Positions 40,461 through 48,488 of a stretch of 64,000 nt of DNA are shown one piece after another; the first letter of the stretch is position 1; the number at the start of each line of letters is the position of its first letter. This stretch comes from Saccharopolyspora rosea (GTDB lineage: Bacteria; Actinomycetota; Actinomycetes; Mycobacteriales; Pseudonocardiaceae). The position numbers were made by a program, and so were the translations under genes. Location of the stretch: NCBI RefSeq assembly GCF_025643595.1, contig NZ_CP102826.1, positions 1,674,001 through 1,738,000 of the forward strand, written 5' to 3'. The notes below the pieces were generated by a model. It had not been told where the DNA came from and did no database searches. It saw nothing but the letters and a program-made list of their open reading frames with translations.

Positions 40461-41363
40461 TCAGCTGGTGATGTCCTTGCGGCGGAAGCGCCAGATCGCC
40501 AGGGCGGTGAACACCGTCGCGTAGGCCAGACCGGAGAAGGCGCCGCGCGCCATCGACGTCCAGTCGACGTCGCTGCTGAGCAGGTACGAGTAGGCCGTCG
40601 CGTAGTGGGTGGGCAGGTAGGCGCGCAGATCGCCCAACGCGGTGATCTGGTCGAGGATCTGCGACAGGATCGACACCAGCACCGCGCCGCCGACCGCGCC
40701 CAGCGGTGCGTCGGTGTTCACGCCCAACCACAGCGACAGGCCGGCGATCCACGTCAGGTGCACCGCCAGGTACGCCGCGGCGACGGCCAGGCTCGCCACG
40801 CCGACCGGGAACGGCAGCGCCTCGCCGGTCGGGGTGAGCAGGTCGCCGCCGCCGTACCACAGCAGCCCGACGCCGAGCGCGACCGCGGTGAGCAGCAGCA
40901 GCCCGACGCCGGAGAGGATCGCCGACACCACCGCCTTGCGGCGCAGCAGGCGGCTGCGCGGCACCGGCGCCGCCAGCAGGTACTTCAGGCTCGACCAGGA
41001 CGCCTCGCTGGCCACGGTGTCGCCGAAGAACAGCGCGACGACCACGACCAGCAGGAAGTTCGTCGACGCGAACAGCGTGAACACCGCGAAGTTCAGCCCG
41101 CTGGAGCTGGCGGTGTCGGCCAGCGACCGGCCGCCCTGGGAGCCGCTGCCGACCTGGAAGGCGATCAGCAGCAGCACCGGCAGCACCACCAGGAAGCCCA
41201 GCGACAGCCGGGTGCGCCTGCGGCGCAGCTGGCGGGCCAGCTCCACCCGCACCGGCAGCGTCCGGCCGGCCCGGTAGCCCTCGACGCTGCCGTCGGGCTG
41301 GACGGTGGTGTGCCGTTCGGTCGGCACGATCGCGGTCCCCGGGCGTTCGGTGTCCTCGGTCAC
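40461..41363 (-). CDS. ABC transporter permease (ABC-2 type)
   Basis: A 300-residue permease. A cytosolic N-terminus of about 50 residues is followed by six hydrophobic segments (about 54-72, 96-116, 145-170, 185-210, 215-240, 272-292), the layout of ABC-2/NatB-type exporters. ASEASWSSLKYLLAAPVPRSRLLRRK is the coupling region common in this group. GTG at 41363 overlaps the ATPase gene's stop by 4 bp (GTGA), so the two are co-translated and form one transporter. Substrate unknown; the group includes bacteriocin, drug and sodium exporters. Confidence 0.9.
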   Translation of the reverse strand: MTEDTERPGTAIVPTERHTTVQPDGSVEGYRAGRTLPVRVELARQLRRRRTRLSLGFLVVLPVLLLIAFQVGSGSQGGRSLADTASSSGLNFAVFTLFASTNFLLVVVVALFFGDTVASEASWSSLKYLLAAPVPRSRLLRRKAVVSAILSGVGLLLLTAVALGVGLLWYGGGDLLTPTGEALPFPVGVASLAVAAAYLAVHLTWIAGLSLWLGVNTDAPLGAVGGAVLVSILSQILDQITALGDLRAYLPTHYATAYSYLLSSDVDWTSMARGAFSGLAYATVFTALAIWRFRRKDITS

Positions 41364-44185
41364 CGGTCCTCCTCTCCGACCAGCTGCAGGAACGCGTCCT
41401 CCAGGCGCCGCCGCGGCCCGACCTCGTGCACCGAGACCCCGGACCCGACCAGCACGTTGACCGCGACCGCCGCGGAGTGCCCGGCCAGGTCGGCGTGCAC
41501 CAGGTCGCCCTCGGTGCGCACGTCGCCGATGCCCTCGATGCTGCGCAGCGCCTCGGCGGCCCGCTCCGGGTCGTCGACGCGGAACGTCGCCTCGCCGTCC
41601 ACCGCGACGATCTCGGCGACGGTGCCCGAGGCGGCCACCGCGCCCTCGTGCATCACCACCACGTGCGTGCAGGTCTGCTCGACCTCGGCGAGCAGGTGGC
41701 TGGAGACCAGCACCGCGCGCCCGGTGGCCGCGTAGCGGCGCAGGATCTCCCGCAGCTGGTGGATCTGCGGCGGGTCCAGTCCGTTGGTCGGTTCGTCGAG
41801 CACCAGCAGTTCGGGCAGGCCGAGCATCGCCTGCGCGATGGCCAGCCGCTGCTTCATGCCCTGGCTGTAGGTGCGGACCGGGCGGTGCGCGTCGTCGCCG
41901 AGCCCGGCGATCCGCAGCACCTCGTCGAACCGGGCCTGCAACATCGGCCGCCCGGTCGCCGCCCAGTAGTAGCGCAGGTTGTCCAGACCGGACAGGTGCG
42001 GCAGGAAACCGGGCGCTTCCACCAGCGCGCCGACCCGGGACAGCACCGGCGCACCCGGGAACAGCAGGTGCCCGAACAACCGGATCGTGCCGTCCGTGGG
42101 GTGCAGCAGGCCCAGCAGCATCCGCAGCGTCGTCGTCTTGCCCGCGCCGTTGGGGCCCAGCAGTCCGACGATCTGGCCGCGTTCGACGCGCATCGACAGG
42201 TCCCGCACCGCGTCCCGGGAGTCCGGATAGGACTTCGCCAGCCCGCTGATCACCAGCGGGGTGTCGGTCAGCCGCGGGTCGACGTCGTCGGTGGCGCGCC
42301 GCCGGATCAGCGAGATCACCCACGCCACCAGCGCGAACGCGATGATCAGCCCGATGCCGACCAGCGGCGCCACCGGGACGGCGGCGGTGCTGCCGGGCAC
42401 CCCGCGCACCGACGGCACCGACAGCGCGGACCCGTCGGCCAGCGCGACGCGCTGCACCGAGGGCTGCTTCGGCAGCGCGTACGCCTGGTCGGTGGTCGTC
42501 ACGGCGAGTTCCAGGTGGTGCCCGGTCTCCAGGGGGTGCACCACGCCGGGCAGCGCGACGTCGACCGGTACCGCGGTCCCGTCCGCCGGCACCCCGACGA
42601 CGTGCAGCGGGGAGGCGGCGCCGAGCAGCGTCCGCCTGCCGTCCGGGTCCACGTCGTACAGCTTGGCGAACAGCACCGGGTCGGCGGTGGCGGGCTGGCC
42701 CGGGACCGCGGCCACCGAGAGCCGGGTGCGCGGCACGCCCGAGATCATCAACCGGCTGTCCACCGGGTCGGTGCGGAACACCGCTGTCTGGCCGGGCAGG
42801 TCCCGCGCCGCCCACTGCCCGGCGGCACCGAACCCGGGCAGCGAGCTCGTCGACGCGGGGTTGCCGCCCGGCGGGTTGATCACGGGCGTCGGCGGTCCGT
42901 GCAGCGCCAGCTGGTAGCGCGGGGTGCGCTGCGAGTCGACGCCCGGGTACGCCGCGGCGCGCACCGTCCGCACCGGAACCTTGCCGTCCCGCTGCGGTCG
43001 TCCCGCGATGTCGTACTCGAAACCGGTCCCGGGATCGGGCACCGGCGGCACGCCGCCGAGGTGGTAGGCGAACCAGTCGGCGATCTGGTCGTCCACGGCG
43101 GGACCGGGCGGTCCGCCGTCGTGCCCGCCCGCGAACCAGACCATCTTGACCTTGGCGCCCGCCGCGGCGACCTGGCGGGCGTTGGCGTCGGCCTGGTCCA
43201 GCCCGAACAGGCTGTCCTGCTCGCCCTGCACCAGCAGCGTCGGCACCTTGATCCGCGAGGTGACGCGCTTCGGCGAGACCCGGTCCAGCAGCTCCAGGGT
43301 CTGCCGGCTCGCCCGTCCGGTCTGGGCGACCTCGGAATAGGCCGCGCACACCTCGGGCGTGAAGTTCCCGCAGGTCAGTGGCTCTTCGCCGGGGGGAGTG
43401 GCGACCGCGCCGCCGTCCACCGGGGGCTGCTGGCGCGCGGCCGGGGTCGGCTTGGCCCCGGCGGAGAACAGCAGCCCCGCCCACGCCTGCTTGAACACCC
43501 CGTCGCCGCCGAAGGCGCCGCGCGCCGCGGTGTCGCCGGTGAGCGGCTGCCGCGACGCGGCGTTGGGCAGCAGCGCCTGGTCGAGGTCGTTGTAGGTCAT
43601 CACCGGGGCGATCGCGTCGACGCGCGGATCGCTGCCCGCCAGCAGCAGGCTCAGCGCACCGCCGTAGGAACCACCGGTGACCCCGACCCGCGGATCGCCG
43701 TCACGGTCGCGCAGCACCTCGGGCTGGCGGGCCAGCCAGTCCAGCAGCTGCTCGGCGTCGGCGACCTCGTAGTCCGGGTCGTTCAGCGCGATCTTGCCGG
43801 TGCTGCGCCCGAAACCGCGGGAGGAGTAGGTCAGCACCGTGAAACCGCGGCGGGCCAGGTCGCGCGCCTGGTCGGCGACGCTGTTCTTGTCCCCGCCGAA
43901 ACCGTGCGCCAGCAGGATCGCGGGTGCCGGCGTCTCGGCGGGTGCGTAGAGCGTGACGTCGATCTGGACCCGCTCGGTGCGCCCGGGACCGTCGAGCACG
44001 TCCAGCAGCGCCTGCCGCGGCGCCGCCGGTGTCCCGGTCGGCCTGTCCTGCCCCGCCCACAGGAACGATCCCAACACCACGAAGGCGACGGCGGACAGCG
44101 CGATCAGGACCAGGCCGGCACGGCGGCGACGAGCGGATGCGGACACGCTTTCGACAGTAGGGGAAGACGACGGCACCAGTTTCAT
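41360..44185 (-). CDS. Fusion of alpha/beta hydrolase (S15/CocE-like) and ABC transporter ATPase
   Basis: A 941-residue protein with two functions. A membrane helix (about 23-44) is followed by an outward alpha/beta hydrolase (70-380; nucleophile Ser173 in GGSYGG, Asp324 in GEQDSLF, His355 in GGHDGG) and a beta-sandwich like the C-terminal domain of X-Pro dipeptidyl peptidases/CocE (390-590). A second membrane helix (604-626) returns the chain inside, where a complete ABC ATPase follows (640-941; Walker A GPNGAGKT 677-684, signature YSQGMKQR, Walker B LLVLDEPT). All catalytic residues are present. With the overlapping permease gene it makes one exporter with a built-in extracellular hydrolase. 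Confidence 0.92.
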   Translation of the reverse strand: MKLVPSSSPTVESVSASARRRRAGLVLIALSAVAFVVLGSFLWAGQDRPTGTPAAPRQALLDVLDGPGRTERVQIDVTLYAPAETPAPAILLAHGFGGDKNSVADQARDLARRGFTVLTYSSRGFGRSTGKIALNDPDYEVADAEQLLDWLARQPEVLRDRDGDPRVGVTGGSYGGALSLLLAGSDPRVDAIAPVMTYNDLDQALLPNAASRQPLTGDTAARGAFGGDGVFKQAWAGLLFSAGAKPTPAARQQPPVDGGAVATPPGEEPLTCGNFTPEVCAAYSEVAQTGRASRQTLELLDRVSPKRVTSRIKVPTLLVQGEQDSLFGLDQADANARQVAAAGAKVKMVWFAGGHDGGPPGPAVDDQIADWFAYHLGGVPPVPDPGTGFEYDIAGRPQRDGKVPVRTVRAAAYPGVDSQRTPRYQLALHGPPTPVINPPGGNPASTSSLPGFGAAGQWAARDLPGQTAVFRTDPVDSRLMISGVPRTRLSVAAVPGQPATADPVLFAKLYDVDPDGRRTLLGAASPLHVVGVPADGTAVPVDVALPGVVHPLETGHHLELAVTTTDQAYALPKQPSVQRVALADGSALSVPSVRGVPGSTAAVPVAPLVGIGLIIAFALVAWVISLIRRRATDDVDPRLTDTPLVISGLAKSYPDSRDAVRDLSMRVERGQIVGLLGPNGAGKTTTLRMLLGLLHPTDGTIRLFGHLLFPGAPVLSRVGALVEAPGFLPHLSGLDNLRYYWAATGRPMLQARFDEVLRIAGLGDDAHRPVRTYSQGMKQRLAIAQAMLGLPELLVLDEPTNGLDPPQIHQLREILRRYAATGRAVLVSSHLLAEVEQTCTHVVVMHEGAVAASGTVAEIVAVDGEATFRVDDPERAAEALRSIEGIGDVRTEGDLVHADLAGHSAAVAVNVLVGSGVSVHEVGPRRRLEDAFLQLVGEEDR

Positions 44186-44315
44186 CCTGAGGCGGGCGGG
44201 ACGAAGACGCTATGAACCAGAGACCAAACAGCAACCGGGCACCGTCGGGTGCACGGGTGGTGTGGCCGTGCCGCATCCCCGCGTGCGGGTCCGGCCGCGC
44301 TGCCGGACGCCGGTG

Positions 44316-44343
44316 ATCATAACCGCGAACGTGAGCCGCGCAA
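44316..44343 (-). promoter_or_regulatory. Promoter of the hydrolase-ABC operon
   Basis: On the minus strand TTGCGC (44343-44338) and TATGAT (44321-44316) are separated by 16 bases, giving a start near 44309 and a leader of about 120 bases. Confidence 0.5.
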
Positions 44344-44430
44344 CGCCCCCGCCGCCCCGGCGGTGACCCGGTGACGCGTGTGCCGGAAGTGAGTCGCGTT
44401 GTTCCAGGGACAGGGGCGCGTTGGGGGCAG

Positions 44431-44755
44431 GAGACGGGTTGGGTGCGGGGGCGCGGAGCGCCGCGTTGGGGGGTGGTGGTCGGGAGACGGGTTGGGTGCG
44501 GGGGCGCGGAGCGCCGCGTTGGGGGGTGGTGGTCGGGAGACGGGTTGGGTGCGGGGGCGCGGAGCGCCGCGTTGGGGGGTGGTGGTCGGGAGACGGGTTG
44601 GGTGCGGGGGCGCGGAGCGCCGCGTTGGGGGGTGGTGGTCGGGAGACGGGTTGGGTGCGGGGGCGCGGAGCGCCGCGTTGGGGGGTGGTGGTCGGGAGAC
44701 GGGTTGGGTGCGGGGGCGCGGAGCGCCGCGTTGGGGGGTGGTGGTCGGGAGACGG
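44431..44755. repeat. 53-bp tandem repeat, six full units plus a partial one
   Basis: Units begin (gagacggg...) at 44431, 44484, 44537, 44590, 44643 and 44696, exactly 53 bases apart, with a truncated seventh at 44749. The copies look identical by eye. Each holds a small hairpin (ggcgc-gga-gcgcc). On the minus strand the unit shares cccgaccaccacccccca with the dispersed element at 14383-14528. Confidence 0.95.
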
Positions 44756-44848
44756 GAGGGCATTCGAGTGGTCCCGACGTGACATTCCGCGCTCGTAGGG
44801 GGACCCCCCTGGTGCGGGAGGACGTACATAAGTGACAATCTTGGCTTG

Positions 44849-44969
44849 GTGGAGGGGAGTATTCCTTCGCGGCGGTGTCGTCATCACGGACTTCAAACCC
44901 CGGTGCCGTCGGTCGGCTCTAGCCGATGGAAGAGACCTCCGGTGATGGATGGTGTCCTGAACCGGAGGT
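44849..44969 (+). ncRNA. yybP-ykoY (manganese) riboswitch controlling the TerC gene
   Basis: The leader has the family's conserved pieces in order: ggaggGGAGTA (44851-44861), gGTCGTCAtCACGGAC, a GC stem, and GGAAGAGACCTCC (44928-44940), with the closing stem P1 formed by ggagg (44851-44855) and cctcc (44936-44940). The 3' strand of P1, acctccgg (44935-44942), is perfectly complementary to ccggaggt (44962-44969), which contains the ribosome site of the TerC gene. Metal binding would lock P1 and free the ribosome site, i.e. an ON switch at translation. TerC-family genes are a classic target of this riboswitch. Confidence 0.85.
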
Positions 44970-44975
44970 TCGCTC

Positions 44976-45998
44976 ATGTTCGCCGACCCGGCGCTGCTCG
45001 CCCAGGCTTCCACCGACGAACTCGACGTTCCCTGGTGGGTGTGGCTGGCCACGCTCGGCGGCCTGGCCGCGCTGCTGCTGCTCGACCTGGTGATCGTCGA
45101 CCGCAAGCCGCACGAGGTGACCACCGGTGAGGCCGCCAGGTGGGTCACCTTCTACATCGCCTGCGCCATCCTGTTCGGACTCGGGGTCTGGTGGTTCGGC
45201 GACGCCCACCTCGCCGTCGAGTACTTCACCGGGTACATCACCGAGTACTCGCTGAGCGTGGACAACCTGTTCATCTTCATGGTGATCATGGCGAGTTTCG
45301 CGGTCCCGTCCATCCACCAGCACCGCGTCCTGCTGATCGGCATCCTGCTGGCGCTGGTGATGCGGGGCGTGTTCATCGCGGTCGGTGCCGCGCTGATCAA
45401 CCAGTTCGTCTGGGTGTTCTTCGTCTTCGGCGCGTTCCTGCTGTGGACCGCCGGGAGCATGTTGCGCAAGAAGGACGAGGACGAGGAGTACCGGGAGAAC
45501 GTCTTGGTGCGCTGGGTGCGCAAGGTGTTCCCGGTGACCGAGGACTACCACGGCGCGAAGTCCACGGTGAAGATCGACGGCAGGCGCTACCTCACCCCGA
45601 TGCTCGTGGTCATCATCGCCATCGGCAGCGCCGACCTGCTGTTCGCGGTGGACTCGATCCCGGCGATCTTCGGCATCACCCAGGAACCCTTCCTGGTGTT
45701 CACCGCGAACGCCTTCGCCCTGATGGGACTGCGGCAGCTGTACTTCCTCATCGGCGGCCTGGTGGACAAGCTGGTCTACCTGTCGGTCGGCCTGGCGGTG
45801 ATCCTCGGCTTCATCGGCCTGAAGCTGATCCTGCACGCGCTGCACGAGTACCACGTCGTGCCGGAGTGGCTGGACGTGTCGAACTGGATGTCGCTGGGCT
45901 TCATCGTCCTGGTGCTGGCGGTCACCACGTGGGCCAGCCTCGCCAAGACCCGCCGCGACAACACCCGGCAGGGCCAGCTCCGGTCCGAGCGCTCCTGA
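44976..45998 (+). CDS. TerC-family membrane protein (Alx/TerC; probable Mn2+ exporter)
   Basis: A 340-residue integral membrane protein with about nine helices. Acidic membrane motifs typical of TerC are present: TEYSLSVDNLFIFMVIMASF in an early helix and GSADLLFAVDSIPAIFGITQEPFLVF in a later one, both with the Asp/Asn residues thought to bind metal. Loop RKKDEDEEYRENVLVRWVRKVFPVTEDYHG is cytosolic. Alx of E. coli, under the same riboswitch class, exports manganese; tellurium resistance is the historical name. GGAGG lies 7 bases before the ATG. The stop is only 3 bases from the convergent RES gene's stop. Confidence 0.93.
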   Translation: MFADPALLAQASTDELDVPWWVWLATLGGLAALLLLDLVIVDRKPHEVTTGEAARWVTFYIACAILFGLGVWWFGDAHLAVEYFTGYITEYSLSVDNLFIFMVIMASFAVPSIHQHRVLLIGILLALVMRGVFIAVGAALINQFVWVFFVFGAFLLWTAGSMLRKKDEDEEYRENVLVRWVRKVFPVTEDYHGAKSTVKIDGRRYLTPMLVVIIAIGSADLLFAVDSIPAIFGITQEPFLVFTANAFALMGLRQLYFLIGGLVDKLVYLSVGLAVILGFIGLKLILHALHEYHVVPEWLDVSNWMSLGFIVLVLAVTTWASLAKTRRDNTRQGQLRSERS

Positions 45999-46001
45999 GC
46001 G

Positions 46002-46658
46002 TCAGTCCAGCAGCGTGTAGCTGAGTTCCTTGCAGACCCGGCCCAGCGGGACGTCCAGGCCGGGGTGGCTCAGCGGGAGCAGGACGTCGGGGGAGTCGGG
46101 CAGCGCGGTGGCCGCGGGCGGGTCCCACAGGCACAGCGACGGGTTCCCGGCGTCCATCGAGGACCGGTACCACAGGCCGTCCAGCTCGGGGTAGGCGGCG
46201 CGGATCGCGCGGGCCCACACCTGGGTGCGTTCCTTGGGGCCGCTGCTGATCGCCTGGGACGCGCCGGCCCGGGTCGGCCACAGCCCGGAGAGGTCCAGCA
46301 ATCGCAGCGTCCGCCGTGGACGGAACAGCACCAGGTGCGGGCTGCGCGTCCGTCGGTCCACTGTGGACGTCGCTTGGTACACCTCGGCGATGCAGGTGCG
46401 CACCGACAGCGAGAAGTAGAGGACGCCGTGTTCCCGGGTGACCGTCGGGCCGCCCTGGGTGTTCGGCGCGTGCGGGTCGAACCGGGCGTGCGGCAGCGGT
46501 CCGGCGTAGCGGAAGGTGTTCCACTGCTGCGGGTGGTTGCCCCCGGTGGTGAACACGCGCACGAGCCGGGTTCCGGCGGGAACCGCGATCACGTCCTCGG
46601 TTCGCCGGAGCATGGCCTGCAGCACGGCGGGTGCAGGCGGCTGGGGGAGCCGTGCCAT
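46002..46658 (-). CDS. RES-domain toxin (NAD-consuming, MbcT-like)
   Basis: A 218-residue protein with the RES fold: RLVRVFTTGGNHPQQWNTFRYAGPLPHARFDPH near the N-terminus (Arg34/Arg59), GVLYFSLSVRTCIAEVYQ with Glu92, and a later Ser-containing segment (LWYRSSMDAGNPSLCLW). RES toxins such as MbcT of M. tuberculosis consume NAD+ by phosphorolysis or hydrolysis and kill the cell when unneutralised. The gene lies 37 bp downstream of a Xre/MbcA-type antitoxin gene in the same direction, the standard order. The ATG has an AGGA seven bases upstream. No transcription gap separates it from TerC on the other strand. Confidence 0.85.
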   Translation of the reverse strand: MARLPQPPAPAVLQAMLRRTEDVIAVPAGTRLVRVFTTGGNHPQQWNTFRYAGPLPHARFDPHAPNTQGGPTVTREHGVLYFSLSVRTCIAEVYQATSTVDRRTRSPHLVLFRPRRTLRLLDLSGLWPTRAGASQAISSGPKERTQVWARAIRAAYPELDGLWYRSSMDAGNPSLCLWDPPAATALPDSPDVLLPLSHPGLDVPLGRVCKELSYTLLD

Positions 46659-46695
46659 GGAGGTCCTGGATTCGGGTCGGGGAGGGGGACAGCGC

Positions 46696-47280
46696 TCAGG
46701 CCGGAGTGCCGATGGTGGAGGCCAGCTCCGCGGCTCGCCGCGGGTCGCCGCCGGCCAGCAGCCACTCCCGCGGGCTCGCCGGCCGGTCGCCGAGTTCGAG
46801 GTCCTCCTGCGGCGTGGTCATGAAGTTGGCCAACACCAGCGCGGGCTGGTCGGCGGGCATGGCGGCCAGCACGACCTCCAGCCCGGGCAGCACGTCGTTG
46901 TCGGTGAACTGCCAGGCGGGCAGCCGCCAGCCACCGCGGTCCTTCCAACCGACCAGCCGGCGTTCGGCGATGCGGTGCCGGATCCGGCTGCTGTCCACTC
47001 CGATCCGCTCGGCGGCCTGGTTGACCGACAGGGCGGTGTCGCGCAGCACGGCCTGTTCGGCCACGGTGCGGGCCCGGGGGTCGGCCTCGGTCTCGCTGAG
47101 CGGGCTCAGGTCCAGTCCCACGTCGGAGAGTGCGGCGCGTTCGGCATCGCTGAAGTGCGCGGCGGGGTCGACCTGGGGCGCGGTCAACTTCTTGGCCGCG
47201 TCCTCCACGAGGGAGAGGAATTCGTCAGCGGTGACCTTTAAACCGGCGCGGGCCAACACTGTCTCCAACGGCGCTGTCAT
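46696..47280 (-). CDS. MbcA/ParS-type antitoxin (DUF2384-like C-terminus)
   Basis: A 194-residue protein. The middle (about 85-125) looks like a helix-turn-helix (VLRDTALSVNQAAERIGVDSSRIRHRIAERRLVGW). The C-terminus (150-194), LVLANFMTTPQEDLELGDRPASPREWLLAGGDPRRAAEL, has the xPREWLxxGGD pattern of toxin-binding MbcA/ParS/Xre antitoxins. The gene precedes and is co-directional with the RES gene, so the two form a toxin-antitoxin operon, normally autorepressed through this protein. The N-terminal 80 residues are longer than in MbcA and of unknown role. ATG at 47280 follows a weak AGCTT...GGAACC context. Confidence 0.8.
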   Translation of the reverse strand: MTAPLETVLARAGLKVTADEFLSLVEDAAKKLTAPQVDPAAHFSDAERAALSDVGLDLSPLSETEADPRARTVAEQAVLRDTALSVNQAAERIGVDSSRIRHRIAERRLVGWKDRGGWRLPAWQFTDNDVLPGLEVVLAAMPADQPALVLANFMTTPQEDLELGDRPASPREWLLAGGDPRRAAELASTIGTPA

Positions 47281-47462
47281 GGTTCCAGCTTAACTCCTGA
47301 ACGCGGAAAAGTGTGCGCGAACGTGCGGCCAGTGCTCCAAATCACTTTGTGTAGCAAGTGGAATGCGCACAGTGATCGGATTTGTTGTGGTGTCGCCGCG
47401 ACTTTTCCACGCATCAGGTGAAGCGGCCACCGGGCGCCCAGGTCGAACCGATGTTATGGGTG

Positions 47463-48434
47463 CTACGGCAGTTCGTTCAGATGTTTGCGGACCGGGCCCG
47501 AGAAACTCCCGCCGTCGGTGACGTCCCAGTTGATCGACCACGTCATGACACCGCTGAGTTCCGGGTGCCCGGTGTCCGGCTTGTACTGTCCGCAGTTGGC
47601 TCCCGAGGTGAGGCAGTCCAGTGCCGCGTTCACGACCGCGGGTTCGACGTAACCGCTCCCGGCCGCCGACGGGGTCGCGGGCAGCCCGAGCGAAACCTGG
47701 TCCGGGCGGAGCTTTCCGAGCAGGCCGCACGCCTGCGCGGTCATGAAGTCGACCGAGCCCTGGCTGTAGACCTTGCCGTCGCAGCCGTTCATCGTGCCGG
47801 AGTTGTAGTACTGCGTGTGCACGACGGTGAGGACGTCCTTGACGCTGTCGATCAGCTCCAGGTAGGAACCGCCCGGCTGCACGTCCAGCGTCTGCGGGGC
47901 CATGGTGAGCACGAATCCGTCGCCGACGCGGTCGCGGAGTTGCCGAATCGCCTTGGCCGTGTTGGGGACGTTGAACCCGTGCTCCAGGTCAATATCCAAC
48001 CCGTTGATGCCGTAATCGGTTAATATTTTTCCAACCGAGTCGACGAAGTTGGCGACGTTCGCGTCGTTGCTCAGATCGACGTTCCCCTTTTCCCCGCCGA
48101 CGGACAGCACGAATGTGGTGCCGCGGGCCTTCTTCGCGGCGATGTCGGCCTTGAGGTCCGCGTCGGTGTAGCCGCCGAGCTTGCCTGCCAGCTCGGGGTC
48201 CACGCCGAAGGTCACCGCGCCGGGCCGGGTCGGGTCGGCCTCGGCGAAGGCCAGCGCGACGACGTCGTAGTCGTTCGGCACGTCGCTGACCCGCAGCGGT
48301 TTCGCGCCGTTGACGAAGTTCTGCCAGTAGCCGGTCAGTTGGTGCTTCGGCAGGGCTGCCGAGGCGTCGACGGGCAGCGCGAGGACGGTCAGCGCCGTCG
48401 CGGCGAGGGCGGTCAGGAATCTGCGTGCGCTCAT
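47463..48434 (-). CDS. Secreted GH18 chitinase
   Basis: A 323-residue exported enzyme. A signal peptide (about 1-26, RRFLTALAATALTVLALPVDASA) leads directly into a GH18 barrel with no binding domain. The active-site strand is GINGLDIDLEHG, with the DxDxE triad whose Glu is the acid. TMAPQTL, QYYN and TWSINWD are other family landmarks. It resembles single-domain ChiC/ChiD-like chitinases of Streptomyces. GGAGGT precedes the ATG. A DasR-like operator lies 39 bases upstream, fitting control by N-acetylglucosamine. Codon 138 is a rare TTA, next to AAA and ATA codons, unusual for this genome. Confidence 0.93.
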   Translation of the reverse strand: MSARRFLTALAATALTVLALPVDASAALPKHQLTGYWQNFVNGAKPLRVSDVPNDYDVVALAFAEADPTRPGAVTFGVDPELAGKLGGYTDADLKADIAAKKARGTTFVLSVGGEKGNVDLSNDANVANFVDSVGKILTDYGINGLDIDLEHGFNVPNTAKAIRQLRDRVGDGFVLTMAPQTLDVQPGGSYLELIDSVKDVLTVVHTQYYNSGTMNGCDGKVYSQGSVDFMTAQACGLLGKLRPDQVSLGLPATPSAAGSGYVEPAVVNAALDCLTSGANCGQYKPDTGHPELSGVMTWSINWDVTDGGSFSGPVRKHLNELP

Positions 48435-48472
48435 GCGGACCTCCGCGGGTCGGGTTGTTCCGACGCTCGAAA

Positions 48473-48488
48473 AGTGGACTGGACCACT
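48473..48488. promoter_or_regulatory. DasR-type operator (dre) upstream of the chitinase gene
   Basis: On the minus strand the 16-mer agtggtccagtccact matches the palindromic dre pattern AGTGGTCTAGACCACT at 14 of 16 positions. DasR represses chitinases until glucosamine-6-phosphate binds it, in Streptomyces and related genera. Confidence 0.7.

Larger units (their letters stand above)
44186..44975. other. 790-bp divergent region: promoter, tandem array and riboswitch
   Basis: From left to right it contains the promoter of the fused transporter gene (44316-44343), a 53-bp tandem array (44431-44755) and the manganese-type riboswitch leader of the TerC gene (44849-44969). No conserved protein is encoded; frames through the array are open only because the repeat is 53 bp and stop-free. 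Confidence 0.8.

Noticed and set aside
44431-44755. CRISPR array
   Set aside because: Repeats are directly abutting with no variable spacers, the period is 53, and there are no cas genes in the window.
44317-44838. Pro/Arg/His- and Gly-rich open frames through the 53-bp repeat array
   Set aside because: The repeat is stop-free and 53 bp long, so it shifts through all frames; no start context and no similarity to a protein.
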